The notes under the pieces were generated by a model that worked only from the letters and a program-made list of their open reading frames with translations, made no database searches and was not told where the DNA came from. A program made the translations under genes and the position numbers. From Mycoplasma enhydrae (GTDB lineage Bacteria > Bacillota_I > Bacilli_A > Mycoplasmatales > Metamycoplasmataceae), in the NCBI RefSeq assembly GCF_017116825.1, contig NZ_JAFIRD010000005.1, positions 1 through 64,000 of the forward strand: a stretch of DNA of 64,000 nt. Reading direction: 5' to 3'. Position 1 is the stretch's first letter. Each line of letters opens with the position of its first letter. This document shows positions 1 to 11,536 of the stretch, in pieces.

Positions 1-3000
1 GGGACTGAAACTTTGTTTTTGTATTCATCTTTATTATATTTATCATAAACGGCTTTAGCTTTAGTAATTTCATCTTCAAATTTTGGCAGTTCTGTAGTTA
101 GTTCATCAACTCCATCTTTTGAATTTAAATTGCTAATAGCGTCTCTTAATGCTGTAGTTGCACCATCAATTTCTTTTGCTATAGTATCATCTAATTTATT
201 ATTGATTTCATCTAATTTATCAGTTACTTCTTTTGCCTTATCTTCAGCTTTTTTAGCTGAATCAGCATCACCTTTTTCTTCAGCTTTTTGTTTTGCTTTT
301 TCTAAGGCTTCTTTAGCTTTTTCTAAATTATCTTTAGCTTCATCTAATTTCGATTTATCAGTACCGGCTTCATCTGCTTTTTTAATAGCGTCTTCTGCTT
401 TCTTTAAAGCATCATCCAATTTTTCTTTAACTTCTTTTTCATTATCTGCTTGTTTTTGTTTTAAGTCAGTTATAAATGCATCTATACCACTTAATTCATC
501 TTTTAGATTATCTAAAGCTGTTTGAAGTTCACCAACAGCTTGGTTAATAGGTATATTATGTTCATCATATTTGCCTTGAGAAGTAGTTTTTTGGGCTTCT
601 AAAGCAACAATAGCTTTTTTAAGTTCATCAATATTGTTAATATTATCAGTTGCTTTTTGTTTTGCAACTGCTAAATCAGTTTTAGCTTTTTCTAATTCAG
701 TTTTAACTTTATTAATTCTATTAGTTTCAGCATTTAGTTTTTGGTTAACTTCATCTTTTTTAGATTTAACATCTTTTAATAAATCTTTAGCTTTATCAGT
801 TTGAGTTTTGTATTTTTTAGGTTCAATTTCTTTAACTAAATCATCTAGTTTAGTTTCTAAGTCATCTAATTCTGTTAATGAAGTTTGTAAGTCAGTTGCT
901 TTATTATTAGCAATAGCATTGTCAGCTTTTTGAATAGCTTCTTGAGTTTTTTGTTCTAGTTCTTTAACTTTGTTTTCAATTTCTTCTTTAGCTTGTTTAA
1001 TTTGTTGTTTTTGAGTTGTAACTAAATTATTAGCATCATCATAAGCTGATTTGAAAGCATCATATTCATTTTTTGCATTTTTAGTTTTATCATCTTCTGG
1101 AATGTTAACTAGGTTTTGGACTTCATTTAATTTTAGTTCTAAATCATCTAGTGCTATTTGTCTATCATCTAAACCAACTGCCTTATTTAAGGCCTCAGTT
1201 AATTGTTTTAAAGCTTCTTTGGCAGTATTTAAGTTTTGTTTTAGTTGAGCAATTCTTTGTCTTTCTTGTTCTGCAGCTGTTTCTAGTGCTGATTTTTGAT
1301 TTCTCGCTTCAGTTAGTTTATTTATAATATTGGTTTTTAAAGTGTCAGCTTCAGCTTTTGGTTCATCAAATTTAATTTCATCAAGTTTTTGTAGAAATTT
1401 TTCAATATCTGTTTTATTTTTTTCTAAAGCTGTTATTGATTTTTCTACTTCTGCTAAATTATCTTTGTTAGTATCATAGTGATTTGAGTTTTCTTCAAAA
1501 GATTTTTGAATATTTTTTAATTGTTGTTTAGCATCATTTCTTTCTTGATCAATTTGATTTTTGCGAGCTAAAATATCTGCTTGTTTTTGTTCAGCAGTTT
1601 TGATTTTATTTTCTAGTTCTTTAAACTCAGCTTTAAAATTATCTTTTTTAGGCTCTAGTTCATTTTTAGTATTATTTGCTGCTTCTAAAGCAGTTTTTAT
1701 TTTGTTTAATGCGTCAGTTGCTTTAGCTAAATTATGTTTGTTTTCAGCTTTTAAAGCTTCGTTTACTTCACTTATGGCATCATCTAAACCTTGGATAGCA
1801 TTAGTTATTTTTTGCTTATTACTTGCCAGATCCTCAGCTTCTTTAGCTTTTATTTTATTATCTAGAGCTTGTTTGGTCTGTTCAGCATCTTGTAGTTTTT
1901 GTTTTAAATCTTTAGCTTCTTCTTCTAAATTATTATTTTTAGCTTTTTGAATAGCTTCTTTAGCTTTTTCAATTGCTTTATTTAAAGGATTTTGAGCTGC
2001 TTTAAGTTTATCTAAATCTTCACCTTTTAAGGCTTCTTTAGCAGCTTCATTAGCTTTATCTAGTTCTGTAGTAGCATTAAGGATTTCAGTTTTAATTTCT
2101 TGTTCTTTATTTTCAATTTTTTCAATTGCTTCAGCTGCTTTATTTAAAGCTTCTTTAGCAGCTTCAATTTTATCTTTTAAGGTTTTATTATCATCATTAA
2201 GTTTAGGTTCATCTTTATTTTTATCATATAGTTCTTGAGCATTTTTAATTTCTTGTTCAAGAGAATTTTTAGCATTAACTATATCTGATTTATTAGAAGA
2301 ATTTAAAACACCTTCAACGTCTTTGGTTTTTTGTTCTAGATCTTCAATTTGCTTTTTAATTTTAGCTTTTTCAGCGGCAATTTGTTGTTCTTTAAGTTCA
2401 ACTGCTGCTTTTCTATTCTCAATTAGAGTGCTTTTAGCATTAATTTCAGCAATTTTATCTGTAATTTTTTTAGTACTTGCAACATCGCCTGCTTCTTCTG
2501 TTTCTTTTTTGGCGTCTTCTAATTTTGTTTTAGCGCCTGCTAATTTTCCAAGAATTTCAGTTAATTTTGCTTTATCTTCACTATTTTTATTATTTTCAGC
2601 TTCTTCTAAAGCATTATCTGCTTGCTGAAGGGCTTCTTTAACAATTCGGTCTAGTGCATCTTTGGCATCTTTTAGTGCTTGTAATCTAGTTTTAGATTCA
2701 GTTTGCTCTTTTATAGCTGCTTTTAGAGCATCTTTGAATGTATCAAATTCAACTTCAAATGAATCTTTAGATTTATCACTTGAAAGAGTAGTTTCTAGCT
2801 CTTTTGAAGTTGTAATTAAAGCACCTAAAGCTGCTAGTTTAGATTCTAATGATGGAATATCAGAAGCATCTTTAGTTTCTTTTGCAAGTTTATTAAGACT
2901 AGTAGTTTTTGAACTTAAATCATCTTTAATAGCTTTAATTCTATCTTGTTCTTCTTGTAGCTTTTGGCTTATAGCTTCTAGAACTTTTTTAGCTTCTTTT

Positions 3001-4253
3001 ACTTCTAGTTCTAATTTTAGTTTTAAGTCATCTAATTTAGCTTTAGCTAGTTTTTTATCTAATTCAACAGCTTTGGCTAAAACTTCATCTAACTTAGCTT
3101 TAGCTAAAGTTAGCTCGCTTAAAGAATTAGCTTTATTAGCTAATTGAATTACTTCCTTGATTTCTTTAATTAAACTTTCGACTTCTGTAGCTAATTGTTG
3201 TGCTTCTAGTTCTTTGACTTGTTTTTTACCATCTAATTTATTTTTTTGCGCTTCTAATTTAGCTAAAGATTCATCAATAGATTTTTTAATGTCAGTCAAG
3301 TTAAGTTCATTTGCGCGTTTTGAATTTTCTTTTCCAGGAGTTGCTAGACTTTCAATTTCTTCAAGAGCTTTTTTAAGTTCATCTAAAGAATCAGCAGCAT
3401 CTGTTTCTGTAATTAAAGTGTCTACTTGTTGTTTAAATCTATCAGCAAACTCTTTTAAGGCTTCTTTTTCTTGTTCAAGTGTTTGAGCTTTAAGCTTATC
3501 TTCCAGTTTTTTAATAGTTTTATTAGCTTTATCGATAGCTTGTTTTAGTTCATTAGCTTCACTAAAAGCACCAAAATCTTTTAATTTTGGTTCTAATTTT
3601 TGTGATATATCTACTAATGATTTAAGTTCTTTAATTAGACTTTCAAATTCTGCTTTGGTGTTAGCTTTAGAAGCTTTTTCAACTGCCTTATTAATTTTTT
3701 CAATTAAAGCTTTGGCTTCTTTTTTGATTTTTTCTAGATCTTTAATTTTATCTTTTTGCTTTTCTTTAGCAGCTGCTAAAGCATCTTTAGCTTCTTTAAC
3801 AATTCCTTTAAGTAAATCTTTATCTTTTTGAAGTTCAACTTTTTTAGTGTCACTTTTTAAAGTCTTAATGCTTCTATCTAAAATCAGATCTAATTCTTCG
3901 CCAATTGCAATGTGCTTTTCTAGTTTTTTAATTTGATCTTCTAAATCTTCTAAACTTAAATTCTTATTGACGTTAGTAATACCAGTTTTTAGAGCTTTAA
4001 CCAACTTTTGGATATAATCTCTAAGTTTTTTGTATTGTTCATCAACGTTAGCATCTCAAGTACTAGCTTCGCCATGTTCTTGATCTTTAATGTCAACAAT
4101 AACATCTGGCTTGTCTTTATTATAGATGCTAGGTTTAGATTTTTTGCCATACTTAGCATATATAATACCAGCTACAGCTGCAGAAACAACTAGCACACTG
4201 GCTGTTGCTCCTACAATAATAGCTGTTTTCTTTTTCTTAATTGAGTTATTCAT
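1..4253 (-). CDS. giant coiled-coil membrane-anchored surface protein (Lmp-like), copy 1, 3' end outside window
   Basis: The frame is open from the ATG at 4253 to the window edge, at least 1417 residues, with a single TGA (Trp66). Residues 1-10 are Lys-rich, and about residues 11-33 form one hydrophobic segment (TAIIVGATASVLVVSAAVAG) that should anchor the protein by its N terminus. There is no lipobox Cys. Everything after about residue 68 is Lys/Glu/Ala/Leu/Asp-rich heptad-like sequence with divergent repeats of roughly 150 residues, so a long extracellular coiled-coil rod is expected. An AGAGG ribosome binding site lies seven bases before the ATG. Its first 873 bases are nearly identical to the gene starting at 63128. 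The layout resembles Lmp surface antigens of M. hominis, but this is an inference from architecture, not a match. Function is unknown; adhesion or immune variation is plausible. Confidence 0.85.
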
Positions 4254-4289
4254 AAAACCTCTTTTTTGTTGTGTTTAAAATAATGCCTA

Positions 4290-4295
4290 ATTATA
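4290..4295 (-). promoter_or_regulatory. -10 box of surface protein gene copy 1
   Basis: On the minus strand this reads TATAAT, preceded by GGG and followed about 30 bases later by the ATG. With 16-18 base spacing the -35 position falls inside the AT dinucleotide tract at 4305-4336, so no conventional -35 hexamer is present. The same arrangement is seen at 63086-63091. Confidence 0.65.
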
Positions 4296-4299
4296 CCCA

Positions 4300-4339
<40 letters not shown>

Positions 4340-4450
4340 TATTTTTAGAGGTTTTTTGGCGATTTTAGGGCACTTTTGGGCCTAAAATGTAAAAAAATGC
4401 TGAAAATTAGAAAAGCTAAATTTCACAAAAAAACAAAAAAATATGCAAAT

Positions 4451-6040
4451 TTATAGCATTTTTGCATACTTTGTTCATACATTTGAATTTCATCTAAAGT
4501 AATAAAGAAGTGTTCGAAATAAAGGATCTGCTAAAGATATTAAGCCTAAGAAAATAATAAATAAACCATCGCTTAATAAAGGTGATTTAAACAGTATTAG
4601 TACATATACTAGCGATATTTGAAGTCCAATCATTGTTAATAATGAAACAAGGTTTGGCATTCAAACATCACCCGATCCTCATAAAGCTCTTAACAGAGTT
4701 AAAGGTCCTACATCTAATATTGATTTAGCCATAAAAATAGCCATTAAAAAATAACAATATTTATTAATTAGTTCTTTATCAATTGAATATATGCTAAATA
4801 ATGGACTTGTAAGACTAATTCCAATTATTGAAAATATTAATTGTGAAATTAAACCCATCTTAAAACTTAATATTCCAAATTCTTTGGCTCGATTGATGTT
4901 TTTGCTTCCAATTTCTGTAGCAACTACCGAAGAAGTGACATAAGCCAAAGCTAATAAATAAGCTGTAAAAATATCATATAGTGCATTTGTAGCTCGTCAA
5001 AGCCCAATAAATTTATCACTTAAATTAGCATCAGGTATAGCTTTTGAAAGTAAATATTGTGATACAAACCATATACCCGTTTCCAAAGCAATTGGAACCC
5101 CTAATTTAAAAATTTCTTTTATATAAACGCTATTTCATGTTTGTTTGATACGAATAGTCATTTTCTTAAATATAAATTTTTTAACCAAAATATAAGAAAT
5201 CACAATATTAATTATTGCTCCTAAAATTGTTTCCAACGAAGCTAAAGTAGCATTTTTAGCAACAAATAAAATACAAAAAACTCATACTAATCTAAATAAA
5301 GAGGCTGATATAACACCTATTATTGCAAGCTTATTTTTCTTAACTGCTTGCAATAAGGAATTCAAAATAAAAGCAACTGATACAAAAAATACATCAAGAC
5401 AAGAAATTCTTAAAAACTGTGTAGCAAATTTGTTTTCATTCATAACTTCAACATAAACATTAGTGTTTTGAAAAACTTTAGACCCTTCTATACCACCCTT
5501 AAATACATAATGATTTAAGGGAAGATTTGAAAAATCACTAATGTTAGCCAATTTTAAATTTTGCTTAAATTTATTTAAATCCTCAATTGTTTTTCAACTT
5601 AATAATCGTTCATTTTTAGCTCCTGCAAATTCAAGCAGTTTTGAAGCGCTAAAAAATATAATCAAATAAATAATTGAATTTAAAATTAATGAAATATAAA
5701 AAGCAGATCACATTAATTTAAGCATTTCTTTTTGTTTATTTTGTCCATATAAATTAGAACCAATTACCAAAACTCCTAGTTGATAAATTAATGGCAAGAA
5801 AGTTATGATTTTATAAACAACAAAAATCTTGGAAAATAAATAAAAATAATAACCATTATATGAGCCATCAAAGTGATAAACCCGGTTATAAAGCGTTGTA
5901 GCTAATGAACCTACAATACCCACAATAGCAAAGAAAAACATTTGAATAAAAATAGGAAAAGAAAGTTTAAGAATATACTTAAACTCAGTCTTTCATTCAA
6001 AAGTTTTATTTATTGTACTATTTGAAATTTCTTTTTCCAT
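4451..6040 (-). CDS. MATE-family multidrug/cation efflux transporter
   Basis: A 529-residue polytopic membrane protein read through several TGA Trp codons. The hydrophobic segments run through most of the length, in two halves that fit the MATE fold of about twelve helices, for example near residues 30-50, 85-105 and 125-140, with the second half starting around residue 300. The segment VSFPIALETGIW-like sequence in the second half and the paired LSFPIF segment near the N terminus look like the repeated first helix of each MATE half. Start is the ATG at 6040, 84 bases from the divergent ftsY start. The gene stops at 4451 in the spacer before the inverted repeat arm. Transported substrate cannot be told from sequence; family members exchange Na+ or H+ for drugs or metabolites. 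It might alternatively be a flippase of the wider MOP superfamily. Confidence 0.75.
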
Positions 6041-6123
6041 AATTTGATAAATTTATTAATTTAAATAATCTTAATATAAAATTATAAACATAATTAAACA
6101 AGTTTTATTTTTAAGGAGATAAT

Positions 6124-7179
6124 ATGGGTTTTTGAGCAAATTTAAAAGAAAAACTTTTTGGTACTAAAGAAGAAAGAATTGCAAAAAAACAAGCAAAAAT
6201 TGAAGCTAAAGAAAAAAAACAATTAGAAAAAGAATTAAATAAAAAGAAAAAGCTTGATAGCTATGTAGCAGGGCTATCAAAATCTAATTCATCTTTTGCC
6301 GAAAGTATTAAGCAACTTCAAAATCAATATAATAAAATTGATGAAGACTTTTTTGATGATCTAGAAGAAATATTAATAATGTCTGACATTTCAATCAAAT
6401 TAGTTCAAATAATTATTGAAGAATGTAAAAAAGAAGTCAGAAATGAAAATATTGAAGATCCTAAACTTATAAGTGAAATAATTGCAGATAAACTATTTAC
6501 AATCTATACTTCAAATGATATACTGAACACACAATTAAATATTGAACCCAATCGACTAAATGTAATTTTAGTAGTTGGTGTTAATGGTTCAGGGAAAACA
6601 ACTTCAATTTCAAAAATTGCTCACAAATTAATTAATGATAATAAAAAAGTTTTAATAGCAGCTGGAGATACTTTTAGAGCTGCAGCAGTTGCCCAATTAG
6701 AAATATGAGCTAAAAAAGTAAATGCAGATATTGTTAAACCCTTAGAAAATGAAACAGACCCTGCAGCTGTGGTTTATAGAGCAATTGAAAAAGCTCAAAA
6801 TGAAAATTATGATGTCTTAATTATTGATACAGCAGGAAGACTGCAAAACAAAGTTAATTTAATGAATGAGTTAGCCAAAATTAACAAAGTTCTAGAATCT
6901 AAAATTGAAGGTGCTCCTCATGAAAGTTTATTAGTATTAGATGCCACAACAGGTCAAAATGGTGTTTCACAAGCCAAAGCTTTTGGTGAAATAATGAATT
7001 TAACAGGAATTGTTTTAACCAAAATGGACGGAACCTCAAAAGGTGGAATAGTTTTAACTATTAAAGATGAAATCAATTTATCCGTTAAACTAATTGGTTT
7101 GGGCGAAAAAATAGAAGACCTTGTTGAATTTGATTTGGAATCATATATATATGGATTAATGAAAGGTATAGCAGATTAA
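6124..7179 (+). CDS. ftsY: signal recognition particle receptor FtsY
   Basis: A 351-residue SRP-receptor GTPase that docks SRP-ribosome complexes at the membrane. A short charged Lys/Glu-rich N-terminal stretch replaces the long acidic domain of E. coli FtsY, as usual in mollicutes. The NG domain follows: P-loop GVNGSGKT, GDTFRAAAVAQLE, DTAGR and TKMDGTSKGG, ending in the IGLGEK segment typical of FtsY/Ffh. One TGA is read as Trp inside the G domain. A good site (AAGGAG) precedes the ATG. The stop codon overlaps the ATG of ylxM (TAATG), so the two are translationally coupled. Confidence 0.95.
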
Positions 7180-7403
7180 TGATAGATATAGATGAAAGAA
7201 ACAAAATAATTGAGTTATATGAAAAATATGGTAACCTTTTAGCACAATCGCAAAAACAAGCTTTATATTTACATTTAATCGAAGATCTATCATTTGCAGA
7301 AATAGGAGTTGAACTAGCAATGACTAGATCAGGAGCTTATGATGCAGTTAAAAAAGCAAAACTAAAACTTATTGAATTTGCTAAAAAAATAGAAACAGAA
7401 TAA
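7179..7403 (+). CDS. ylxM: YlxM/p13-like helix-turn-helix protein
   Basis: A 74-residue protein starting at the base that ends the ftsY stop codon. It consists largely of a sigma-70 region-4-like helix-turn-helix: the segment QALYLHLIEDLSFAEIGVEL followed by TRSGAYDAVKKAKLKL. This is the UPF0122/YlxM pattern, a family usually encoded beside ffh or ftsY and thought to influence SRP-pathway expression. It is shorter than the usual 100-110 residues because the C-terminal tail is missing. Confidence 0.75.
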   Translation: MIDIDERNKIIELYEKYGNLLAQSQKQALYLHLIEDLSFAEIGVELAMTRSGAYDAVKKAKLKLIEFAKKIETE

Positions 7404-7551
7404 ATGCTTTAAAAATTTTGTTTAAAAATTCAAAAAAATGATAATATTTTATTCCTCAAAATTTTTGCCTGCTAATAATCTATTTAGTGCAAAATAATGT
7501 CTTTTTTTAAAGTTTTTATTATAGTTTTTAAAACTTTAGATTTACTCATCT

Positions 7552-7583
7552 AAGACCACAATTATTCGGTCTTATTTTTTATT
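7552..7583 (+). terminator. hairpin terminator after ftsY-ylxM
   Basis: AAGACC and GGTCTT form a six-pair stem around a ten-base AT-rich loop, followed by ATTTTTTATTTT. It lies in the 280-base spacer before the S41 lipoprotein. It may end ftsY-ylxM, or act as an attenuator if the lipoprotein promoter lies further upstream. The rest of the spacer is AT-rich, with no open frame I trust. Confidence 0.6.
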
Positions 7584-7683
7584 TTATTTATAAAATAAAA
7601 GGTTAGGTTTAAAAAAATTATTAAAAATCTTTTTAAAAAAACAGTTTTTATTTTAATATAGAAAAAGGAGGAGAAAACAATAA

Positions 7684-9621
7684 ATGAAAAAATCAACTAA
7701 ATCTAAATTATTATTTACGGTTTTACCAGCAGCTACTGGATTAGTGGTTCCAGCAGCTTTATTATCAGCTGGATGTGAAGATCCAAAATTAAAAGAAGAA
7801 CTTAAAAAGAAACAGGAAGAGCTTAACGCAAAACAAGCTGAACTGGAATCTAAGAACAAAGAAATCCAAGAAAAAGATAAATTAATTTCTCAAAAAGATA
7901 AAGAACTTGAAAAAAATAGAAAAGAAATTAAAGAAATCGAAGACATTATAAAAGAATTAGACGGTGCTGCACCTCAAAACGATAACAAAAAAGAAATCGA
8001 AGAAAAAAGCGTTAGTTTTAAGAACTACAACGATGAATATACAATTGCTGAAAAAAATGTTAAGGCATATAATGTTAAAAATCAAAGTGAAGTTACATAC
8101 GTTGATGTAGATGAATTTTTAAAAGCACTAGATGGATATATCGACAATTCTAAGATAACTACTGCAATTGATGAAACCAGAAATAGAAAAGTATATCAAG
8201 TTGTTATTGGTGGAGAATTAGCTGCTCAATTAGAAATTAACTGAGAAAAAAATACTATACATACACCAAGCACAGGATTTTTCTATCTTATTCTTAAACC
8301 TCAAGAAAAAACCGATAGTGGTCAATTTTTAAAAAATGAATATGAAGAAAAACCAGAAGATGACAAGGGTGTTCTATTTGATTTAAACAAATATAAATTT
8401 GACATTCTATATAAAGACGGCAAAGTTTTATTACCATATACCATTTTTAATACTTTATTTATGTCACAAGCATTTACAAACTTGTACTACAATGGTGTAA
8501 CATTCACCAATATTTTTGCCGGTATGGATTCATTTGGCAAAACAGAAGATGAAGCTAGAAAAAGAATTAGAGAAGTGGCAACTCTAAATGGTAAGCAACC
8601 AACTGCTAAAGAAAGAGAAGTAAACTACAATCACCTATTATTTACAATGGATTACTTCTATGGTCTAAAATACCACAAACAAATTAAATCATTTGAAGAA
8701 TATATAGGTAAAGATGAAAAAGCTAAATTATTATCTACTGATCCTCAAGTATATAACCAAGCTTACATTAATTTATTCCACAAAAAATTAAATGAATTAC
8801 ATACAAGAATGAATTCATTTTCATATTACGAAGCAAATCCAACCGAAGCTTTAAGAGATAAACTAAAAAGTCCAGATGACTACGGTGAATACCGTGAAAG
8901 ATTCTATAAAAATAGAGAAATGCTAACCAAAAAATTTGAAACTAAATTTGGTAAAAAAATTAGTGACTTTGGAGCAGATGATTACATTAGATTCCATGGT
9001 AACACAGCATTTGTAACTCTATTACGTTTCGAAGATGGAACCAAAGACCAAATTAAAGGTCCAGATGCTTGAAAACATGACACATATTTCTTAATGAGAC
9101 ACTTAATGAACCAACTAAAAGCTAAACCAGAAATTAAGAACATAGTTCTAGATTTAGCTATTAATGGTGGTGGCAGTGTTCAATCAATGGTTAGAACATT
9201 AGGATTTATGACAGATAAACCAGTTTTAAACCGTGAATATGATGTTTTAAACAGAATTGGTTATTTAACTAAATCACAAGTTGATACAGACGGTGATGGA
9301 AAATACGAAAACGATGCTTATGAAAACTATAATTGACATCTTTTAGTAAGTTTAAACACATTTAGTGCTGCTAACCAATTAACAAGTATTGTTAAAGAAA
9401 TGGGTATTGCAAAAATCATTGGTAAAACAACCGGTGGTGGTATGTCTGCTATTATGCCAATTGTACTAGCCGATGGTACAACAATAACAATTTCTTCACC
9501 AAACAATGCAGTATTTGGTCCTAAAAACGAATCAATTGAAGATGGTGTTAGACCAGATGTAGAATTAGAATATGATAAATTCTACGATGATGATGCAATT
9601 GACAAAATTATTAAAGGCTAA
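7684..9621 (+). CDS. S41-family protease-like lipoprotein with coiled-coil stalk
   Basis: A 645-residue predicted lipoprotein. A Lys-rich hydrophobic signal ends in LLSAGC, with lipidated Cys at residue 31. Residues about 33-95 are a highly charged coiled coil (KLKEELKKKQEELNAKQAEL). The C-terminal third carries an S41 peptidase core: NIVLDLAINGGGSVQS, then NTFSAANQLTS with the likely nucleophile Ser561, then GKTTGGGMSAIM. No Lys sits 25 residues after the Ser as in CtpA/Tsp, so it looks closer to the tricorn/IRBP-like S41 branch. A strong purine-rich site (AAAAAGGAGGAG) precedes the ATG. Related mycoplasma lipoproteins are often nuclease or protease antigens. Surface proteolysis is an inference. 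Confidence 0.8.
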
Positions 9622-9634
9622 AAATTTAGTTTAA

Positions 9635-9662
9635 AAAATGACGGACGAGTGTCTGTCATTTT
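9635..9662. terminator. bidirectional terminator between convergent genes
   Basis: A 12-pair stem with one G-U pair, AAAATGACGGAC with GTCTGTCATTTT, closes a GAGT loop. It ends the S41 lipoprotein gene on plus and can serve the convergent gene at 9675 on minus. Confidence 0.8.
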
Positions 9663-9674
9663 CATTTAAAGTGA

Positions 9675-10640
9675 CTATTTATCTTTATAATCAAAGAAAA
9701 AATTTAATAAAGCATCATATCTTGTTCAATGGTGCTCGTGAAATTCAGGAGTTTTAATACCCATCATTTCTTTTTCTTTTGTTCATCATCCATCAGTTTT
9801 AATAAAACGCTTATCATATTCCATAGATAATAATACACTTGGTTTATGTTTATTAAAAAACTCTATTTGCTTACCGGTTGAACAATCAACAAAGCTTAAT
9901 TTAACTTCTTTTAAAATGCTAAGGTTTGAAGGATTCATAAATATATCTTTATAAAAAAGAGGATTCATGTTTTGTCTGTGATTAAAAATACTTAGTGTTA
10001 TATATGCCTGAGTGTCTTTAACAAAATGATTTATAGCTCCTATTAATAATATGTTCGATTGTGTACCATTATTCATGGTAACACCAATTTCTATAAGTGA
10101 CACAGTTGAGTTCAAAGATTGTAACTGAGACATTTCATCATGATTACACTTGTATACAAATGTGTAATCATAAATTGTTTCTAAGTTTCTAGATTCTTCT
10201 AGAATTTCTTTGAATCATGTATATTTTTTTTCAACATAATCGCTGCTTGGTTTGAAGTCATCATTAATTATCTTGTAATTTTCAATTTGAATGTTAGTGT
10301 ACACGTATACATTTTCAACTATTTGATTGTCATCATTAGAAAGTACATTAGCTAAAAAACGTTCATATAAAGGTAGATTATAAAATCTGTCAACTAGAAA
10401 TAGTTGGTCTTTTGAAATTTCAAATAATGTTCCTTTCAATGAACATTGTTTATCTTTTTTAATAAATAGATAATGTTGGTCATTACTTATGCATTTTACA
10501 AAACCATTTAGAGTTGCTTTTTTATTAATTACATTAGAGCCAAACATTTTATTAAAGAATTCAGGATATTCAATTAAGTCATAAGCAAAAAAATAAAACT
10601 TTTCTTGTTCTTGATTGTTTTCAAAATTTTGTGGTTTCAT
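9675..10640 (-). CDS. conserved hypothetical protein with AIG2/gamma-glutamylcyclotransferase-like N-terminal half
   Basis: A 321-residue soluble protein with no signal peptide or membrane segment, read through TGA Trp codons near 10212 and 9783. Residues about 15-105 follow the order of the AIG2/GGCT fold. They open with FFAYDLIEYPEFF in place of the usual YGTL start, then LNGFVKCI, LKGTLFEIS, and LVDRFYNLPLYERF, which resembles the 'lD..Eg..Y.R' segment. The C-terminal half is not recognised and is rich in beta-type sequence. The gene stands alone, convergent with the S41 lipoprotein and divergent from pyrH. Homologues in related mycoplasmas are probable, but I cannot name a function. The GGCT resemblance is weak and may be only a fold relation. 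Confidence 0.6.
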
Positions 10641-10795
10641 AAATACAATTTTAATACATAAACACAGTTTAATTTTTGAATTGTGCTTTTAGCAATAAGC
10701 AATTGCAGAATATCGTTTTATTTTTAATTCTTAAAATAAAAAACCGAATTATATATAATTTTATAAGACTTATATTATTGAGGAGTTTAAATAAA

Positions 10796-11527
10796 ATGAG
10801 TTATAAGTATAAAAGAGTGCTAATCAAGTTGTCTGGTGAAGGTTTAGCAAATAAGCAAAAACACCTGGCAATTGATTATGAACTAGTTGATAAATTTGCA
10901 AAGCAATTGCAAATAATCATTAAGAATAATGTTGAAGTTGCAATTGTTGTCGGCGGAGGTAATTTCTGGCGAGGCACAAGTGCTGCTAAAAATGGTATCC
11001 AAAGAGTAAGAGCAGATTACATTGGAATGCTAGCTACAACAATGAATGCTTTGGCATTACAATCAGGATTTGAACACAATGGACTAAATTCTAGAGTGCT
11101 CTCATCTTTAACAATGGACCCAAAGGTTTGTGAAGTTTATATTAATGAAAAAGCTAAGAAATACTTAAAAGCAGGGGAAGTAGTAATTTTTGCTGGTGGT
11201 ACTGGTAGGCCATTCTTTACAACTGATACCGCTTCAACACTATATGCTTCAGAAATAGAAGCTGATGCAATTTTAATGGGCAAAAATAATATTGATGGCG
11301 TATATGATTCAGATCCTAAATTTAATAAGAAAGCTAAAAAATTTGATGTTTTAACATATGATGAACTTCTGGAAAAAGATTTAAAAGTTATGGATCAAAC
11401 TGCAGCTTCAATGGCAAAAGATAACAATATTGATATTATTATTTTTGATATCAATGAAACTAATGCTTTATTAAGAGCTATTGAAAATAAAATACCTAAT
11501 ACAATAATTACAAAACAAAAGAAATAA
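10796..11527 (+). CDS. pyrH: UMP kinase
   Basis: A 243-residue amino-acid-kinase-fold enzyme that phosphorylates UMP to UDP. Visible motifs are RVLIKLSGEGLA at the N terminus, VVGGGNFWRG, GTGRPFFTTDTAS, and LMGKNNIDGVYDSDP, all characteristic of bacterial PyrH. An in-frame upstream extension to 10676 exists, but the ATG at 10796 is chosen because the site TTGAGGAG lies just before it and PyrH begins at this point in other bacteria. It is followed nine bases later by frr, the usual pyrH-frr pair. Confidence 0.95.
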   Translation: MSYKYKRVLIKLSGEGLANKQKHLAIDYELVDKFAKQLQIIIKNNVEVAIVVGGGNFWRGTSAAKNGIQRVRADYIGMLATTMNALALQSGFEHNGLNSRVLSSLTMDPKVCEVYINEKAKKYLKAGEVVIFAGGTGRPFFTTDTASTLYASEIEADAILMGKNNIDGVYDSDPKFNKKAKKFDVLTYDELLEKDLKVMDQTAASMAKDNNIDIIIFDINETNALLRAIENKIPNTIITKQKK

Positions 11528-11536
11528 GGAAATATT

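Noticed and set aside
130-3486. A series of plus-strand open frames rich in Ser, Phe and Leu
   Set aside because: They are antisense shadows of the Lys/Glu/Ala-rich coiled-coil gene on the minus strand, which is open through the whole stretch and has a proper start and ribosome site.
4056-4253. A 65-residue protein ending at the TGA at 4056, and its twin at 63128-63325
   Set aside because: The TGA is Trp in this code; both frames continue without a stop to the window edges.
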